Positions 24,827-36,667 are shown, numbered from the stretch's first letter. The stretch is DNA of 64,000 nucleotides from Heliocidaris tuberculata (GCA_025618425.1 CM046838.1:20973711-21037710), one strand, 5' to 3'. Made by a program: numbers and translations. The notes: generated by a model not told the origin, from the letters alone.

Positions 24827-25546
24827 TATAATTTCATATTCATATCAAACAATGCAAGTGGCCTTCCCCTTATAAACATATTGGTCGGAAGTAGACCTAC
24901 ATGTATAATGTAAAATGGATAATCCTTCTTATTGTGAGTTTTTGTTCGGTGTTGGCCTGGTAAAACGGTTGCTCCGGCGACAATTGCTCCGCAGTCAATA
25001 TCGTACACTAACTGAATTCTAAAGTTCAACCTTCGAAAAACACTCTACCCAACCCAAACTCTGACACTGAACCAAATCTAATAAATCAATTGCAATCTTA
25101 TCCCTAACCCTATATCTTTGACCAAATAAAGCCCGAAGCAACTGTCGCCATATTATGTCGTAGCACATATCAAACATGAAGACAGGATTAAGTTTAATTC
25201 TAGGCTTATGAATCAGCGTAAAAAAGCATAAAAACGACACCTCTATGATATTATTTCATTACTTATTGAAGTATCCAGTAATGCCCTTCCCTTGCCTATG
25301 TATGTCAGTATGAGTACGAGGCACTAGGGGTATAATTATCAAAACGGATTATATCCCCCGAATGTCGCATCCAAATCCTGTCTTTTCCATAAACCCGACC
25401 TCCATTCCGAGCTCACAAAAAGCTCTTAGTCTGCCAACATTGATCAATCGTCCTCTGTTTGATTTCACCCACCTCGTGTATTTGATGCAATCCTCGCTGC
25501 TAAGTTAACATCTACCCTAGATCATACCGTATTACCACACCAGCTG
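24827..25546. other. Non-coding
   Basis: Nothing recognised. Frames on the - strand at 24826-25240 have no known motif. Confidence 0.4.
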
Positions 25547-25692
25547 GACCCCGTTTCATGAAACTTGCTTTCAATAACAACTGCCTCATTTCTATGACAA
25601 AGTCGCTCTCAGCCAATCAGATTGAAGGATTTCAGTAGCTTATAACAATTACTGTAACTTGTTATTGATAACAAGTTTTATGAAACAGGGCC
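25547..25692 (+). mobile_element. TTTCATGAAAC-type MITE, copy A5
   Basis: Ends GACCCCGTTTCATGAAACTT and GTTTTATGAAACAGGGCC. Core CTCTCAGCCAATCAGATTG, then AAGGATTTCAGTAGCTTATAACAA. Its terminus is intermediate between families A and B, which supports a common origin. Confidence 0.85.
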
Positions 25693-26463
25693 TAGGGCTG
25701 TATACAACCAATATGGGCATCACTAGAATAATTTCGAGGGGGAGGAAGGTGTGCGAAGAAAGTAATTAACGATGACTTTGCGGAGAATTCTCCGACGAGG
25801 AAAAAAGATAGAAATGCACCCTCGGAATTAAGTAATTTGCTGAGATAACTTAGCGCAAAAAATTTCTAACAGGAAAATCGATAGAAATGCACCCTTAAAA
25901 AAGTTACGAATTGACCGACAAGGATTACAAATCATTTCCAACAGAGAGGGGTGGTTAAATTCTTACTTTAGCTTTAGCCATCAAAGGCAAATTAGGTTTT
26001 TGATATTTAGAATACGCCGGCTAGGATAAAAAGGTAAGGTCCTCGGTGTTCTAAATTTGCTAATGTATAGGGTCGACGAAATAATTAATCGGGCAATACA
26101 CAAAATGAAACAAAATACCCAGAAATTTCGTCATTTAAAAAATAATTAACTAGTCGTCCGGGCGAACGAAGGTTCTTGTTCGCAGCTATTAAGAGTCATA
26201 GATATTTCGTTAGACCTTGCGAATGGGAGGGGGTGTCACCCCTACCCCCTACAAAACTACACCCTGACGACCATCCTAAATCACTCTTCACATGGGTTTT
26301 TTAAAAGGTTAATCACTCTATGAAATTGATCGTAGTTCCCTTGATTATTTATGTCCACGCATGAGTTCATTTTCCTATTCGAAGCCGGCGTCCGAGATTG
26401 TGGGCATGTTGCAATCCATTACCCCACATGAACATGTTCGACAAATTACCTGAATGTTATTCT
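25693..26463. other. Non-coding
   Basis: No gene recognised. Two related short phrases (GAAAAAAGATAGAAATGCACCC near 25799 and GAAAATCGATAGAAATGCACCC near 25873) suggest a small local duplication. Confidence 0.4.
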
Positions 26464-26467
26464 TTAA

Positions 26468-26836
26468 AGATAAAGTTGAGTTCTGGTCATGAGATTGAAT
26501 TGCGAAAGAAACTGTCTCTAAGCAATTTTGAAAGGTTGATTAAATTACACATAATAATTGGTGTATGCTGTATAAGGTTTTTGAATCACCACAACGATAA
26601 GAAATTGACTCAATCCTGCTGAGAGTCACATGCACTGCACACGGAAATGCGTATATGGGACTACACACAAATGTTCGGTCCGAGCACTTCAGCTGTTTCT
26701 TGTCATATTTTGAATGTTAGAGCAGTCCTTTTCAGGGGACATAATTATCTGCTATGATAATCTTCAAAAGTAACATAAAAAAGAATTCGAAAGCTCACAA
26801 ATTATGTTTTACCTTTCCCAGAACTCAAGCTTCCCT
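26468..26836 (+). mobile_element. TTAA-flanked MITE, family 3, copy b (intact, empty site)
   Basis: 369 bp between TTAA (26464-26467) and TTAA (26837-26840). Ends AGATAAAGTTGAGTTCTGG and CCAGAACTCAAGCTTCCCT form the inverted repeat. It lacks the CWG-flanked insertion present in copy a. No coding capacity. Confidence 0.85.
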
Positions 26837-27015
26837 TTAAATACGTCTATAAAGAATTCGCCAAAAAACACGTACACATGCTTAGAGGACTTACTTCATT
26901 TTGTTTTTTATCCAATACATGCCCCTTTATGATTGATTAACTGATTAATAGAAATCTCTCTCTCTAAAAAAAAAATGTTCTAGAAGTAGACTTCTAAAAA
27001 GGATTCATAAATAAT

Positions 27016-27017
<2 letters not shown>

Positions 27018-27054
<37 letters not shown>

Positions 27055-27229
27055 CGATTTTTACTTTTTCATAAAATTATCAACCGAATAATGTTTTCAT
27101 AGTCCTTTCACTCGAGTATGGATATGTTTAGACCAATCAATGTTCTGGGCAAGAAAATCAATGCGCGTGAAAACAAAAAAGGCATGACTTTGTTTTGGAC
27201 ATTTTCTGAACAAAACATCCCTTCTCCTC

Positions 27230-27266
<37 letters not shown>

Positions 27267-27324
27267 AATACGACATTTTCTCTCTTTCTTTTTTTTTCTC
27301 TCTCTCTCTCTCTCACTCTCCCTC

Positions 27325-27400
<76 letters not shown>
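27018..27400. repeat. (CT)n tracts
   Basis: Pure CT at 27018-27051, again 27233-27262 and 27296-27400 with TCCTCT interruptions. Leu/Ser frames are artefacts. Confidence 0.92.
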
Positions 27401-28501
27401 TTAACTCAACATACAATCCTCGAATGTAGATCTCAATATTGAAACGTGTGACAGTCATGTGATTCCCTAATTCCCAACCATGTTTTTCTCTTCCGGAAAC
27501 CATTACTCCTACCGATCCTACCAAATCCGACATTTTCCTCTATCTCTATCTCCTTGATAACGTCTTTAACCTCCCTCCTTAATCTACTCGGCAGACAAAT
27601 CCAATTTTGTCACCTTGGCCGAAGAGCGCATTTTATTTCCCCACTCCTTAGTGGGCAATAGCTCCGCCTGCGAAGTTTGTCTGACACATGCACGCGCGGC
27701 ATTGTGGGCGGGTGTGTGTGAGATATGGAGGTGTGTGCGCGTGGGTACGTGTGTGCGTGTGTGTGTGCTACTTGGGTTGCAGTGGAGGCATCATGATACA
27801 TGATTTTATAATGTGATTATACTAAAGAGTTGATAACTCCTTGATCATAATTATTCTCTGTGTCACATCGTTCCCGTGGGTGCATTGGCGCGTTCACCTT
27901 TCAATACTCTAAAGGTGATAGCTTTCAAGGAAATCAGGTGATTAAACTCATAATGAATGTTGATAGTTAGCAGAGCATTAGCCTAAGTTATACGAATAGG
28001 AGATGGAAACAAAATCTTTCTTATGTTATATCTGATGAGTAACTATTATTCTAATGTTTTAAAGTTTTAGTGATTTACACATACAATTTTAGGTATAATC
28101 ACATGCATGACATGGAAAAGTAAAGGATATATCATTATTCTCTGGCACATAAAACTATCATGTGTGCAGATTTAAGTATAGGAACACAAATAATGTATTT
28201 TTGATAGGAAAGGGATATGTTGAGTATCTTTTAATAGAAAATACATAACAAATGGAGAAGCAGTCCTTACTTTACATCACATATCTTGACCGCTTATCAC
28301 AAGTTTTCGCTAATCCGTTTTCCGGATTTTTCTGATTTCACTTAGATCAACTTGAAATGAAAGGTTTACTACATTTCTCAGGATAAAGTATTCCCTCCAA
28401 AAATAAAAATATATATAAAGAAGGCTAGGTTTCCACATGGAAGAGAGAAAAGAGGTGGGGATGAAGGTGATAGTAATAAATCTACAGCTTTGATATACGG
28501 A
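27401..28501. other. Non-coding
   Basis: GT-rich sequence at 27708-27770 and otherwise AT-rich sequence with no gene recognised. Confidence 0.4.
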
Positions 28502-28505
28502 TTAA

Positions 28506-28964
28506 AGGGGCTTTCACACCGGGCCTGCGTAGAGTTGCGTAGTGCGGCGTATCGACTACGCCGAGCTTACGCTGCCCTACGCTGTGCCTACGCTGGCCTA
28601 CGTGGCAATACGCCGAGGGACGCAAAGGGGTACGCGAGATGGACGCAAAAAATTAAACATGTTTAATTTTTTTCGCGCACTCTCAGCGTAGAGCACTGGG
28701 CGCAGAAATTACGCAGTTTTTACGCAATTCTACGCAACGATACGCAACACTACGTTACTGTACGCCATTCCTACGCAATAGTACGCTACCCTACGCCGAC
28801 GAAAAATCCTGGTGTAGTGTTACGTATGTGTTACTTTACCATACGCTATGGTACGCCAGCCTATGCATAACTTACGCAGGGACTACGCCGATCCTGCGCG
28901 TAATTTCGGCGTACTCGGTACGCCGCACAACGCAACTCTACACAGGCCCGGTGTGAAAGGGGCT
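28506..28964. mobile_element. TTAA-flanked TACG-rich palindromic element, family 4
   Basis: 459 bp between TTAA (28502-28505 and 28965-28968). The left arm from CTTTCACACCGGGCCTG pairs with CAGGCCCGGTGTGAAAG on the right. The outermost AGGGG/AGCCC differs at three bases. Pairing continues through AGAGTTGCGT and GCGGCGTA. The interior repeats CTACGC, TACGCAA and TACGCC about every 10-11 bases. It is markedly GC- and CpG-rich against an AT-rich background. No coding capacity. Confidence 0.85.
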
Positions 28965-28968
28965 TTAA

Positions 28969-30355
28969 GAGTGCAGTCAAAATTTAAATCCTCCTCCCAT
29001 TCCTGAATTAATACCGGCCATTCAACCTTATTGGTGCAAACATTTGAGTTGGACAATCGACTACCATGTCAAATAGTTTCAAATCGTAGTTGAATAGTTT
29101 AAGGGACAAATACATCCCTGAAAGTTTTTTGTAGGCTTCAGGATTATCCAGTGAACTTAATGTTGCACATTCCTTAATATGAGAACAACAACAAAAACAC
29201 GCACACACAAAAATATTTTTCTGCATTTTTTTTTCTCGGAAACCCACTAATCATTCCTTTTCATTTTCATTTTAAAAAGTTTTCTCATCCTAATTTGTTC
29301 TGGGTTTGCCATTTGTCTCTCTATATCATCTGTAATTCTCTTCTAAACTTGAATTTAAACCTTATAAGCATGACTAGCTTTATTTCCCCCCGTAACACGG
29401 GAATACAGCTCTCCACGACATCAATGTATCCGCCATTGAAGCTGTTGCCGGAGGCCTTTGATCTCTACCCACGTGACCCTAAAATCGAATCTGTTCCTCG
29501 ATGATCATGCATTCCGGTCTTGAGATTAGATTACATGACCGTTCGCATTACCAAATTTATTCCAATATGTCAGGAATAAGTTAAGGGTCAAACACTAAGG
29601 AGGTATCAAATAATTTTTAACGAAAATTTCCATGCAGGGAGACTGCTCACCCTGTAAATGGATTTTTAATGCTGTTTGCTTTAGAATGTAAAGTACCACT
29701 ATCAAAAAAGGCAAGAAATGTTATTCAGTGTTGTATATACATGTTTCATGTTGTCTCATTCATTAAGTAAAGTATGTGACTATAAAAAGCTGTTTGTTAT
29801 GAGGTGTCATCTTGTGCAAATTGGGAATTTTGATTAGAAATATGACTAGAATTTTCGTGTGCATTATAAAGTGCTTAGAATGTAAAGTACCGCTACTACA
29901 AAAAGTAAGTTTTATATCGTTGATAATGGACCAAATAAAGATAACTTCTTCTTTTAAAGAATTTAACATATAGTTTGAATTTCATTTCGAACTATGCCAA
30001 CGCCATGGGAGTGTAGGCTCCTTCCAGTAGTCAATATCATACACCATTGTGATTTGGAATGATCTAAGAGGAAGAGGTCTGCAGATAAAATCTATGCACA
30101 CGTTACAAAGAAAATTTTGTCATTTCGCTAATGTATATACTCACATCCAAACTACCGTGACCTCCATGATGAATTCTGAGGTGCGTCTGTTCTAAGTGCG
30201 ACATCAGAATCAGTATAGACAGCCGATATTACCCCCTGGTTACAGCCTTCGCGATCCCCCAATACCCTTCGTATTCAATCCTGTCTAGTCCTAGAGACCT
30301 ACAAGCGCATGTGACAGATCCAGGATATTGGCCAGTGAAAGCCACTGTAATTTGA
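28969..30355. other. Non-coding
   Basis: No gene recognised. A GC-richer patch at 29395-29505 carries a short frame ending VPR-stop that I cannot place. The phrase TTAGAATGTAAAGTACC occurs at 29681 and again at 29875, a small direct repeat. Confidence 0.4.
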
Positions 30356-30710
30356 TAGAGAGAGAGAGAGAGAGAGAGAGAAGGGGGATGGGGTGGAGGT
30401 AGAGTGAGAGGGAGAGAGAAAGAATATGCATTTCTGTTCATCTTCAATAATTTCCCGAGATGCCCTTATGTTCTGCCTTATTACTGAGAGGGAGAGAGAA
30501 TGAGAGAAGGGCAGTGACTGAGCTAGGGAAGAGAGTAAGGAACAAAAAGAACGATAGAGAATACGTAATTTCGTTTATCTTTACTAATTCGCTATGTGCT
30601 CTAAAATCCTTATGTTCTGCATTAACACTGAGAGAGAAAGAGAGAGAGAAAGAGAAAGAGAGAAGAGAGAGAGCAAGAAAGAGGGAGAGATAGAGAGAGA
30701 AAGAGTGAGG
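30356..30710. repeat. (GA)n blocks
   Basis: GA repeats at 30356-30382, 30405-30422 and 30629-30706. Two related spacers both contain TTCATCTTCA and TATGTTCTGC, suggesting that a GA-containing unit was duplicated (about 30430-30500 and 30575-30740). Confidence 0.8.
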
Positions 30711-32175
30711 GTGTGCTCTGTTCATCTTCAGTTATTTCTCCGAGATGCTCTGAAGTCCTTATCATGCTGTTATCCGCCTTAAATAACTAAGTATTTCTTT
30801 TCCATTTTTGATGAGAAGTGGGGTGCGCCTCAATTTTTATACGATGTTGCAAACACTATAGGTTTGTGATGTTCATTTTAGTTTTTGCATCAGAATGCAT
30901 TATTTCATGAACTTCTTGATATACTCCAAAATCTTTTTTTATTGAAGTGAGTCTGAGTGCATTTCGTAGGAGGAGGGCGGGGAGACTTTTTTTTTCTTTC
31001 CTTAAGATGCTTCTAAAACTACTTCCCGTTCTATTTTTTGCCTTTGCATTAAAAGTAGATTATGTTGTCTAGGAGAACTTATAGGCTTACTCTCAAATTC
31101 CATTTTCATGACTTTCGTTTGATACGTTCATACTCAATGAATAATTTCTGTTCAAAGATGATGTATTTTGCTGGGAAGAGGAGAAGCATTTTCACCTTCA
31201 TACGATGCCATAAATTCCGCGTTTTTATTTTTATCCTGTTTGCGTACAAATGCATTGATTTATAACAAAAAACCTTTCTCACTTAGTCTCCAAATCTGCT
31301 TTTCTGAAGTATATCTCTGGTTGTTCATCAATAATGCATTGCATTTATTTCTTGGTAAGGGATATCATACTCTAATTCCACACTGAACGGGTGTTGACCT
31401 TATTGCTTATTCTACATGAATGTCGTGTTCTTTTCATGACATGAAAAAATATGTTATCCATAATTTATCATGGACAGAACGTCTATTCTATCATTAAAAT
31501 GAACAAATGGTGTATTTTGGATAATTTTTTGTACACACCAAATGTGAGAGTTCTCCATGTATGCCATCACACATAATGACCGCATTGCCACTAGCAGATT
31601 CCCCAATAGCATTGGTGATCCCATCTATCAAACATTCTTAACTTTCTTATTCTTTGTGACTATTCTGCTTCTAATCAATCCAACTTTCCACGACAGGCTA
31701 ATTCCCCTTTAAAAGAAAGTCTAACCTTCAAACAAAGTAAAGCAGGGTAATGAAAAGATAAACAACAAGAAAGTTATGAACTTTTCAAAGTTGAGATCAC
31801 GACACATGAAATTTCCCCCAACACACAAAATGACTAAAAATTTAGTGAACTTACAAAGCAGAGCAGGGATTTTCAATAATGTATCTTGGTACAGCTCCAA
31901 GGAAAAATCTACTTTCGGGACAAAAGGAAATTCATATTTCAGTGCACAACAAAGTACGTCAGAGTCAAATGACTTATTTAACAATTTGGATTAACATAGA
32001 TTAAGTGACCTCATGTGAAAAACTACTATTTCTCTATTTCCTTTCAAACTTCCACTAACATATTTCTCTCATTTTCATGCTTTCATGCAACTCAGGATGT
32101 TACAATAAAAATTAAGTTTTAAATGAATAGATAGTGATAAAAAAATAATTCTACTTTCACCAGACTTTGTTTTAT
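30711..32175. other. Non-coding, AT-rich
   Basis: No gene or named repeat recognised. Confidence 0.45.
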
Positions 32176-32389
32176 ACCCTCTCTCTCTCCCTCTCCCCCT
32201 CTCTCTCTCTGTCTGTCTCTATCTCTCCCATTCTCATTCTCTATCCCTCTTTTTTATTTATGTCTGCTGCCTATCTCAACTGCATTTCCAATTTTTTTTT
32301 TATTCGTGTATAAAATATATTTTATTCATGTTTCTGTGTTTTTCCCCATAATCTCCCGGCCTCCGAAATCCAATCTCTCTTTCTTTCTT

Positions 32390-32426
<37 letters not shown>

Positions 32427-32430
32427 GGCC
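32176..32430. repeat. (CT)n tracts
   Basis: CT/CCCT/CTGT repeats at 32178-32230 and CT/CTTT at 32372-32425. Confidence 0.88.
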
Positions 32431-32694
32431 GCCCCTCTTTTTTCTCTGTAGCTAATGCAGCTTATTACTAGACAGCCTCATGATAGATTTTGAGCATTGT
32501 ACGTCGAGATTGAAGAAGCGTACTTGTCCATTTCCTTTTGTCCTCAAACATCTGTTAGTCTGTTTCCGATTTCCCCCATTGAGTATTTGAATGTCAGAGG
32601 ATGCCTGAGACCATTCATTTTTCAGATTAAAGGATTGAGTTGCTGCTATTAGCTAGATTGGTACTGGATACTGGCGAATGTAAGGGGACAAAGC

Positions 32695-32895
32695 TTGGTC
32701 GTGCTCCCCCTTTTGAAACCCAAGGGGCATACCTTATATGTACCCAAGCCAAGAAATGTTCCCCATCCCCTTTTCAAATATCGGACCTAAGAGGCACCTT
32801 GAAAATTGTGGTAACCTTTTCTTCTTTGATAATCAGAAAATTGTCGCAATTGTGCCCCCCCCCTTTTTTTTAAAACAAAATTCTGCATCTGCCAC
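32695..32895 (-). mobile_element. G-rich element, copy F4 (partial, reverse)
   Basis: Read on the - strand it starts GGCAGATGCAGAATTTTG, then an A run, a G run and CACAATTGCGAC, matching the A-run/G-run/CACAATC order of the copies at 12571, 53846 and 56328. The far end is at GGGGGAGCACGACC. A decayed member. Confidence 0.5.
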
Positions 32896-32947
32896 AGGTA
32901 CAGTACACTACAGACATGTGTTCAATCAGTTTATTATTAACGTCCAG

Positions 32948-33074
32948 AGCCCCATTGCATAAAACTTACCATTAACAGTAACTTTGCCATCTATGGCAAC
33001 TCCGATGGAAACCTTGATTTTGTTTGGCTTTTGAGTGATGCTACCATTAATGTTAATTTTTATGCGACGGGGCT
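32948..33074 (-). mobile_element. CWG-flanked MITE, copy B3 (shortened)
   Basis: 127 bp, ends AGCCCCATTGCATAAAACTT and TTTTTATGCGACGGGGCT, flanked by CAG on both sides (32945-32947 and 33075-33077). The core retains TTGATTTTGTTTGGCTTTTG. About 30 bp of the right arm is deleted compared with B1. Confidence 0.8.
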
Positions 33075-33077
33075 CAG

Positions 33078-34235
33078 GATTGCCATCTTCATTTCATATG
33101 TGACAAATGGGCCCATTCTAGATTCGAACCACGAAGCTTCAGGACACTCACAGTAAGAAATAAAGGTTCATGTTTTGCCCTGTATTAAACGGTACTAGTC
33201 CAGTAATCAGATTTGGTTAGGAGTACACACATTAACAACACCCCCCTTTTTTTTTTTTTTTGGTTGTTGTTGCTACTTTGATAGTTTATTTTAGATTAGA
33301 CGGTTTTCTACTGCCGAAAATTACATCAAAATATTATTTTGAACGTAAATTTCTAAGCTGTCATGATTGTGATAAACTTTCATGTGTTAGAAATTGATTT
33401 TTTTCCCCCATACTTAGTCAAAGTAATCCAAATTCATGTCTTCCAATATGTACAATGAGGCGGTTACAATTCTTAGGACTGGATTTTAACAAATCTATTA
33501 TAGGTTATTTCAGGCATTAATTTAAAATTTCCAAGAAACAATAAGTTATCATAGTTAGCCGCGCTATCGACCACGTAAGCCCTTTTTACCATCATTTCAA
33601 AGTGTCTGACAGAAAAAGGATTACTCGAATGAACCCTTAACTCCGTACTTACAAGATGAAACTAACAACCGGTACGAGTGGTGATTATTCAACATGAGTG
33701 TTTGGAAGTGTCTTTAGTGATAAATCAGACCGTTTATTTTAGCAACCACGGTATACACCCAGGGTTTACGCGAGACTGCGTACGTAAACATGTTGACAGT
33801 GGCGTGAGTCTACCCGACGTTGATTAAAATTGGACAGTTATTAATGAGAGGAATTTTGCATTAATCATATCAACAGACTCTCCTGGTAATTACGTACAGT
33901 GCTTTTAGCAATAGTTTTTTCTTGACTGGCAACTGGCAACTGACGGGGTCTTTCTGGATGATATAGAGCCATTTCATGCATCTGGTTTTGCTTGACTGCC
34001 TAGAGAATATAATACACAAGAGCAAATTAACGCTGATTAAGTAGATGGCAATATAATGACTTTGGTTCAGCTTTCATTTTAATAAGGAATACATTAATGA
34101 TGATATGATCCAAATTTCAGAGAAAAGGTTTCAATGCATTTTTAATAAAGGCTAAGTGCCATTGTAGAATTCAAAGTGAAACTCGGTGTGCACGCGAGGG
34201 ACATCGGCGTTGAGTGGGCCCTTAAGGGGCACTGG
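33078..34235. other. Non-coding
   Basis: No gene recognised. A C run and T run lie at 33241-33262. Confidence 0.4.
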
Positions 34236-34419
34236 CATGAGAGAGAGAGAGGGGGGGGGGGGTACATTCTTATTCAGTCAATGAAATGTCAATTGAAAAG
34301 GTCCCCTATTAAGGAGAGGGTGTCGGAGGGGGTACTATATCTTATTTCATGTTTCTTTTCCCCTCTCACTTTCTTCCTCCCTGTATCTGCCCCCTTTTCC
34401 TCCTTTCGATTAGGGTGAG

Positions 34420-34454
34420 TACATGGCCCCCGCCCCTGTAGCTACGCCACTGAT
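34420..34454 (-). mobile_element. CAGTGGCGTAGC-type transposon end
   Basis: On the - strand this reads CAGTGGCGTAGCTACAGGGG then CGGGGGCC, a terminus that I recognise as typical of hAT-type elements in many animals. A possible body with a G run begins near 34236, but a matching left end was not identified. Confidence 0.4.
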
Positions 34455-34920
34455 GATGTACGAATCCAAGTGAATTATATAGGACCAAGGAGTTAACTCC
34501 TTGATAGGACCAGTTATGTGGGACGTTTTATAAATTTAACATGAATGCTGAATATACGCTGTAAAGAATGTTCAATATAAAATGTCCAACATAAGGGTAT
34601 TCATTTGTCGATGTACTTTTGTATATCGAACTCAATAAAATAGGAGAATTCAGACAGCTATAATTGATGACTAACCAGTAAAATTGATTGATATCAGTTT
34701 GCGTATTGGGCCAGTCAAAGGTGGGACGCAAATAGGTATATTTGTGTCCCTTTCCTTTTTTTTACCAATAATCTGATCTTTGGAGATGTGTATTGCATAT
34801 AAAGAATGATATATTTATTGTATCCTTTCTCATGTTCTTTTTCCTTGTCTTCAACCCCCTTCTCCTCTCTTTCTTTGTTCTTCTTTCTCTCTCCTTCTCC
34901 CCTCATTGTTTCTCGGTCTA
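34455..34920. other. Non-coding
   Basis: AT-rich, then pyrimidine-rich. No gene recognised. Confidence 0.35.
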
Positions 34921-34934
34921 TCTCTGTCTCTTTA

Positions 34935-34999
<65 letters not shown>
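34921..34999. repeat. (CTGT)n(CT)n compound microsatellite
   Basis: CTGT units at 34935-34968 followed by CT units. The hAT-like element is inserted at its right end, and CT/CTGT repeats resume at 35441 after it. Confidence 0.95.
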
Positions 35000-35001
<2 letters not shown>

Positions 35002-35440
35002 GTGTTGGGTACCTGGAGATCAATATTGATCTCGAGACCAGTCTCGAGATCGGCATCAGTAACCTCGATCTTGTTCTTGATCTCGAAGGTGTTGATCTTG
35101 ATCTTGATCTTGATCTCGGAGCTTCTGTTCTCGGAATTTTCGCTCGAGATCGCTCGAGATCAACATTGTTATTACGTAAATTATTAAACGAAAAAGCTTT
35201 TAAAATCGTTCACCAATCGGCGAAAACACGACTCAGTGTTGGGTACCTCGAGATCGATCTTGATCTCGAGACATCGGCATCAGTAACCTCGATCTTGATC
35301 TTGATCTCGGACATAATCTTGATCTCAGATGTTCTAATCTCGATCTTGAGCTGCGGATCTTGATCTTGATCTGGATCTCGGACTGTCTGATCTTGATCTT
35401 GATCTTGATCTCGGACCCTCTGGTCTTGGACCCAACACTG
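35000..35440 (+). mobile_element. hAT-like MITE with 8-bp target duplication, partly duplicated
   Basis: Terminal inverted repeats CAGTGTTGGG and CCCAACACTG lie between perfect 8-bp direct repeats CTCTCTAT (34992-34999 and 35441-35448). That combination is the hAT hallmark. The interior is GATCTT/GATCTC hexamer repeats. A second full left-end start, CAGTGTTGGGTACCTCGAGA, lies inside at 35234, so the element is a head-to-tail partial dimer with units 35000-35233 and 35234-35440. The spacer at about 35165-35230 is AT-rich. A 185-codon frame crossing it is Asp/Leu/Ile repeat translation, not a gene. Confidence 0.9.
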
Positions 35441-35448
35441 CTCTCTAT

Positions 35449-35550
35449 GCCTGTCTGTCTGTATGTCTCTCTGTCTCTCTCTCTCTCTCTCTCTTTCTGT
35501 GTCACTTCGTGTCTGCCTCTCTTTCTCTCTGTCTCCCCTGTCTCTATTAT
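35449..35550. repeat. (CT)n/(CTGT)n continuation
   Basis: The right-hand remainder of the microsatellite split by the hAT-like element; CT is purest at 35474-35493. Confidence 0.85.
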
Positions 35551-35779
35551 TTATCTATTCATCTATCGGGGGGCGTTCCCCTGTGCTCCACCGCCGGCTG
35601 TACGACATCAATTGGGATTAGATTTAAGGGTGGTTTCATGGAGAATGTCATGGCTAATGTACTATTGATTGAAGTGGTAACGGACTGGAAATAGTTCAAC
35701 CGTCTACCGTATGAGCAGCATGTTCGGTATCGTGATGGTCCTAACCCCGCAGAAATTAGGGATAATTCGCTTCTAGTCA

Positions 35780-36540
35780 TGCAAGATAGTCACTTAGAAT
35801 TCCTAGTATGTACCTGACCTAATTGAGACCCTGGTAGACATGTCGTGGTATTGGTAATGTCCGGTGTCTAGAGGAGCAACTCGGGTAAAAGAGAGAGAGA
35901 GAGAGAGAAAGAGAAAGAGAGGGGGTAGGATTTAGTTGTCATGGCAACGGAAGGATGTATAGAAAGACGGAGGGTCAGGGTAAGACTGGAAGAAGAAGAA
36001 AGCGAGTATAGAATTTATATAGCTGAGGAAAAGAGAGATGAATGCTATTTTCGAATAGATGAAATAAAATTATCAATCAGAAATTAGACATGATTCGCAT
36101 CGAGTCCTGATTAAGACCCTGGTAGAAATGTCTCGGTAACGTCCGATGTCTAGAGGAGCAATATGGGTAATAAAAGAAAGATGACTGAGTTGTCATGGTA
36201 ACGGAAGGATGTACAGAGAGATGGAGGGTCGGGCTAAGATTGAAAGAGGAAAGCAAGTATGGGTTTTTTTACAGATAAGAAAAGAGAGATGAAATCAAAG
36301 AAAATTAGAATTCAGAAAGTAGACATGATTGAAATCCATCCAAACAGGATGTTCACTTAGGATTCCTAGTATGTATCTTACCTGATTAAGACCCTGGTAG
36401 AAATGTCGCGGTAACGTTCCATGTCCAGAGGAGCAATATGGGTAAGAGTGGGGGAGAAAGATGATTGAGTTGTCATGGTAATATAGAGATGTAAAGAGAG
36501 ATTTAAGGTTAGTCTAAGAGAGAGGGGGGAGAGAAAAGTG
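35780..36540 (+). repeat. Three diverged tandem units of about 280 bp
   Basis: The phrase GACCCTGGTAGA(A/C)ATGTC recurs at 35827, 36115 and 36390, followed each time by GTCTAGAGGAGCAA (or GTCCAG), GAGTTGTCATGGTAAC and GGATGTA..AGAGA. Spacing is 288 and 275 bp. Units differ by substitutions and variable GA runs. Not coding; origin unknown. Confidence 0.8.
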
Positions 36541-36616
36541 TGCAGTGGTCATTATATTCATTATTAAGCAAAGAAAACCTTAAACTGTATCAACTTATCA
36601 ACATGAGATGTACATC

Positions 36617-36618
<2 letters not shown>

Positions 36619-36664
<46 letters not shown>
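36619..36664. repeat. (TA)n microsatellite
   Basis: About 23 uninterrupted TA units. Confidence 0.97.

Positions 36665-36667
<3 letters not shown>

Noticed and set aside
29295..29504. GC-richer frame ending VPR-stop as a possible last exon
   Set aside because: No acceptor with polypyrimidine tract in the right phase and no recognisable protein.
33115..33165. Possible reverse tRNA/SINE head (CGTGGTTCGAATCTAG on the - strand)
   Set aside because: Only a B-box-like word is present; no A box at the right distance.
34806..35363. 185-codon + strand frame
   Set aside because: Runs through CTGT/CT microsatellite and the GATCTT core of a hAT-like element; repeat translation only.
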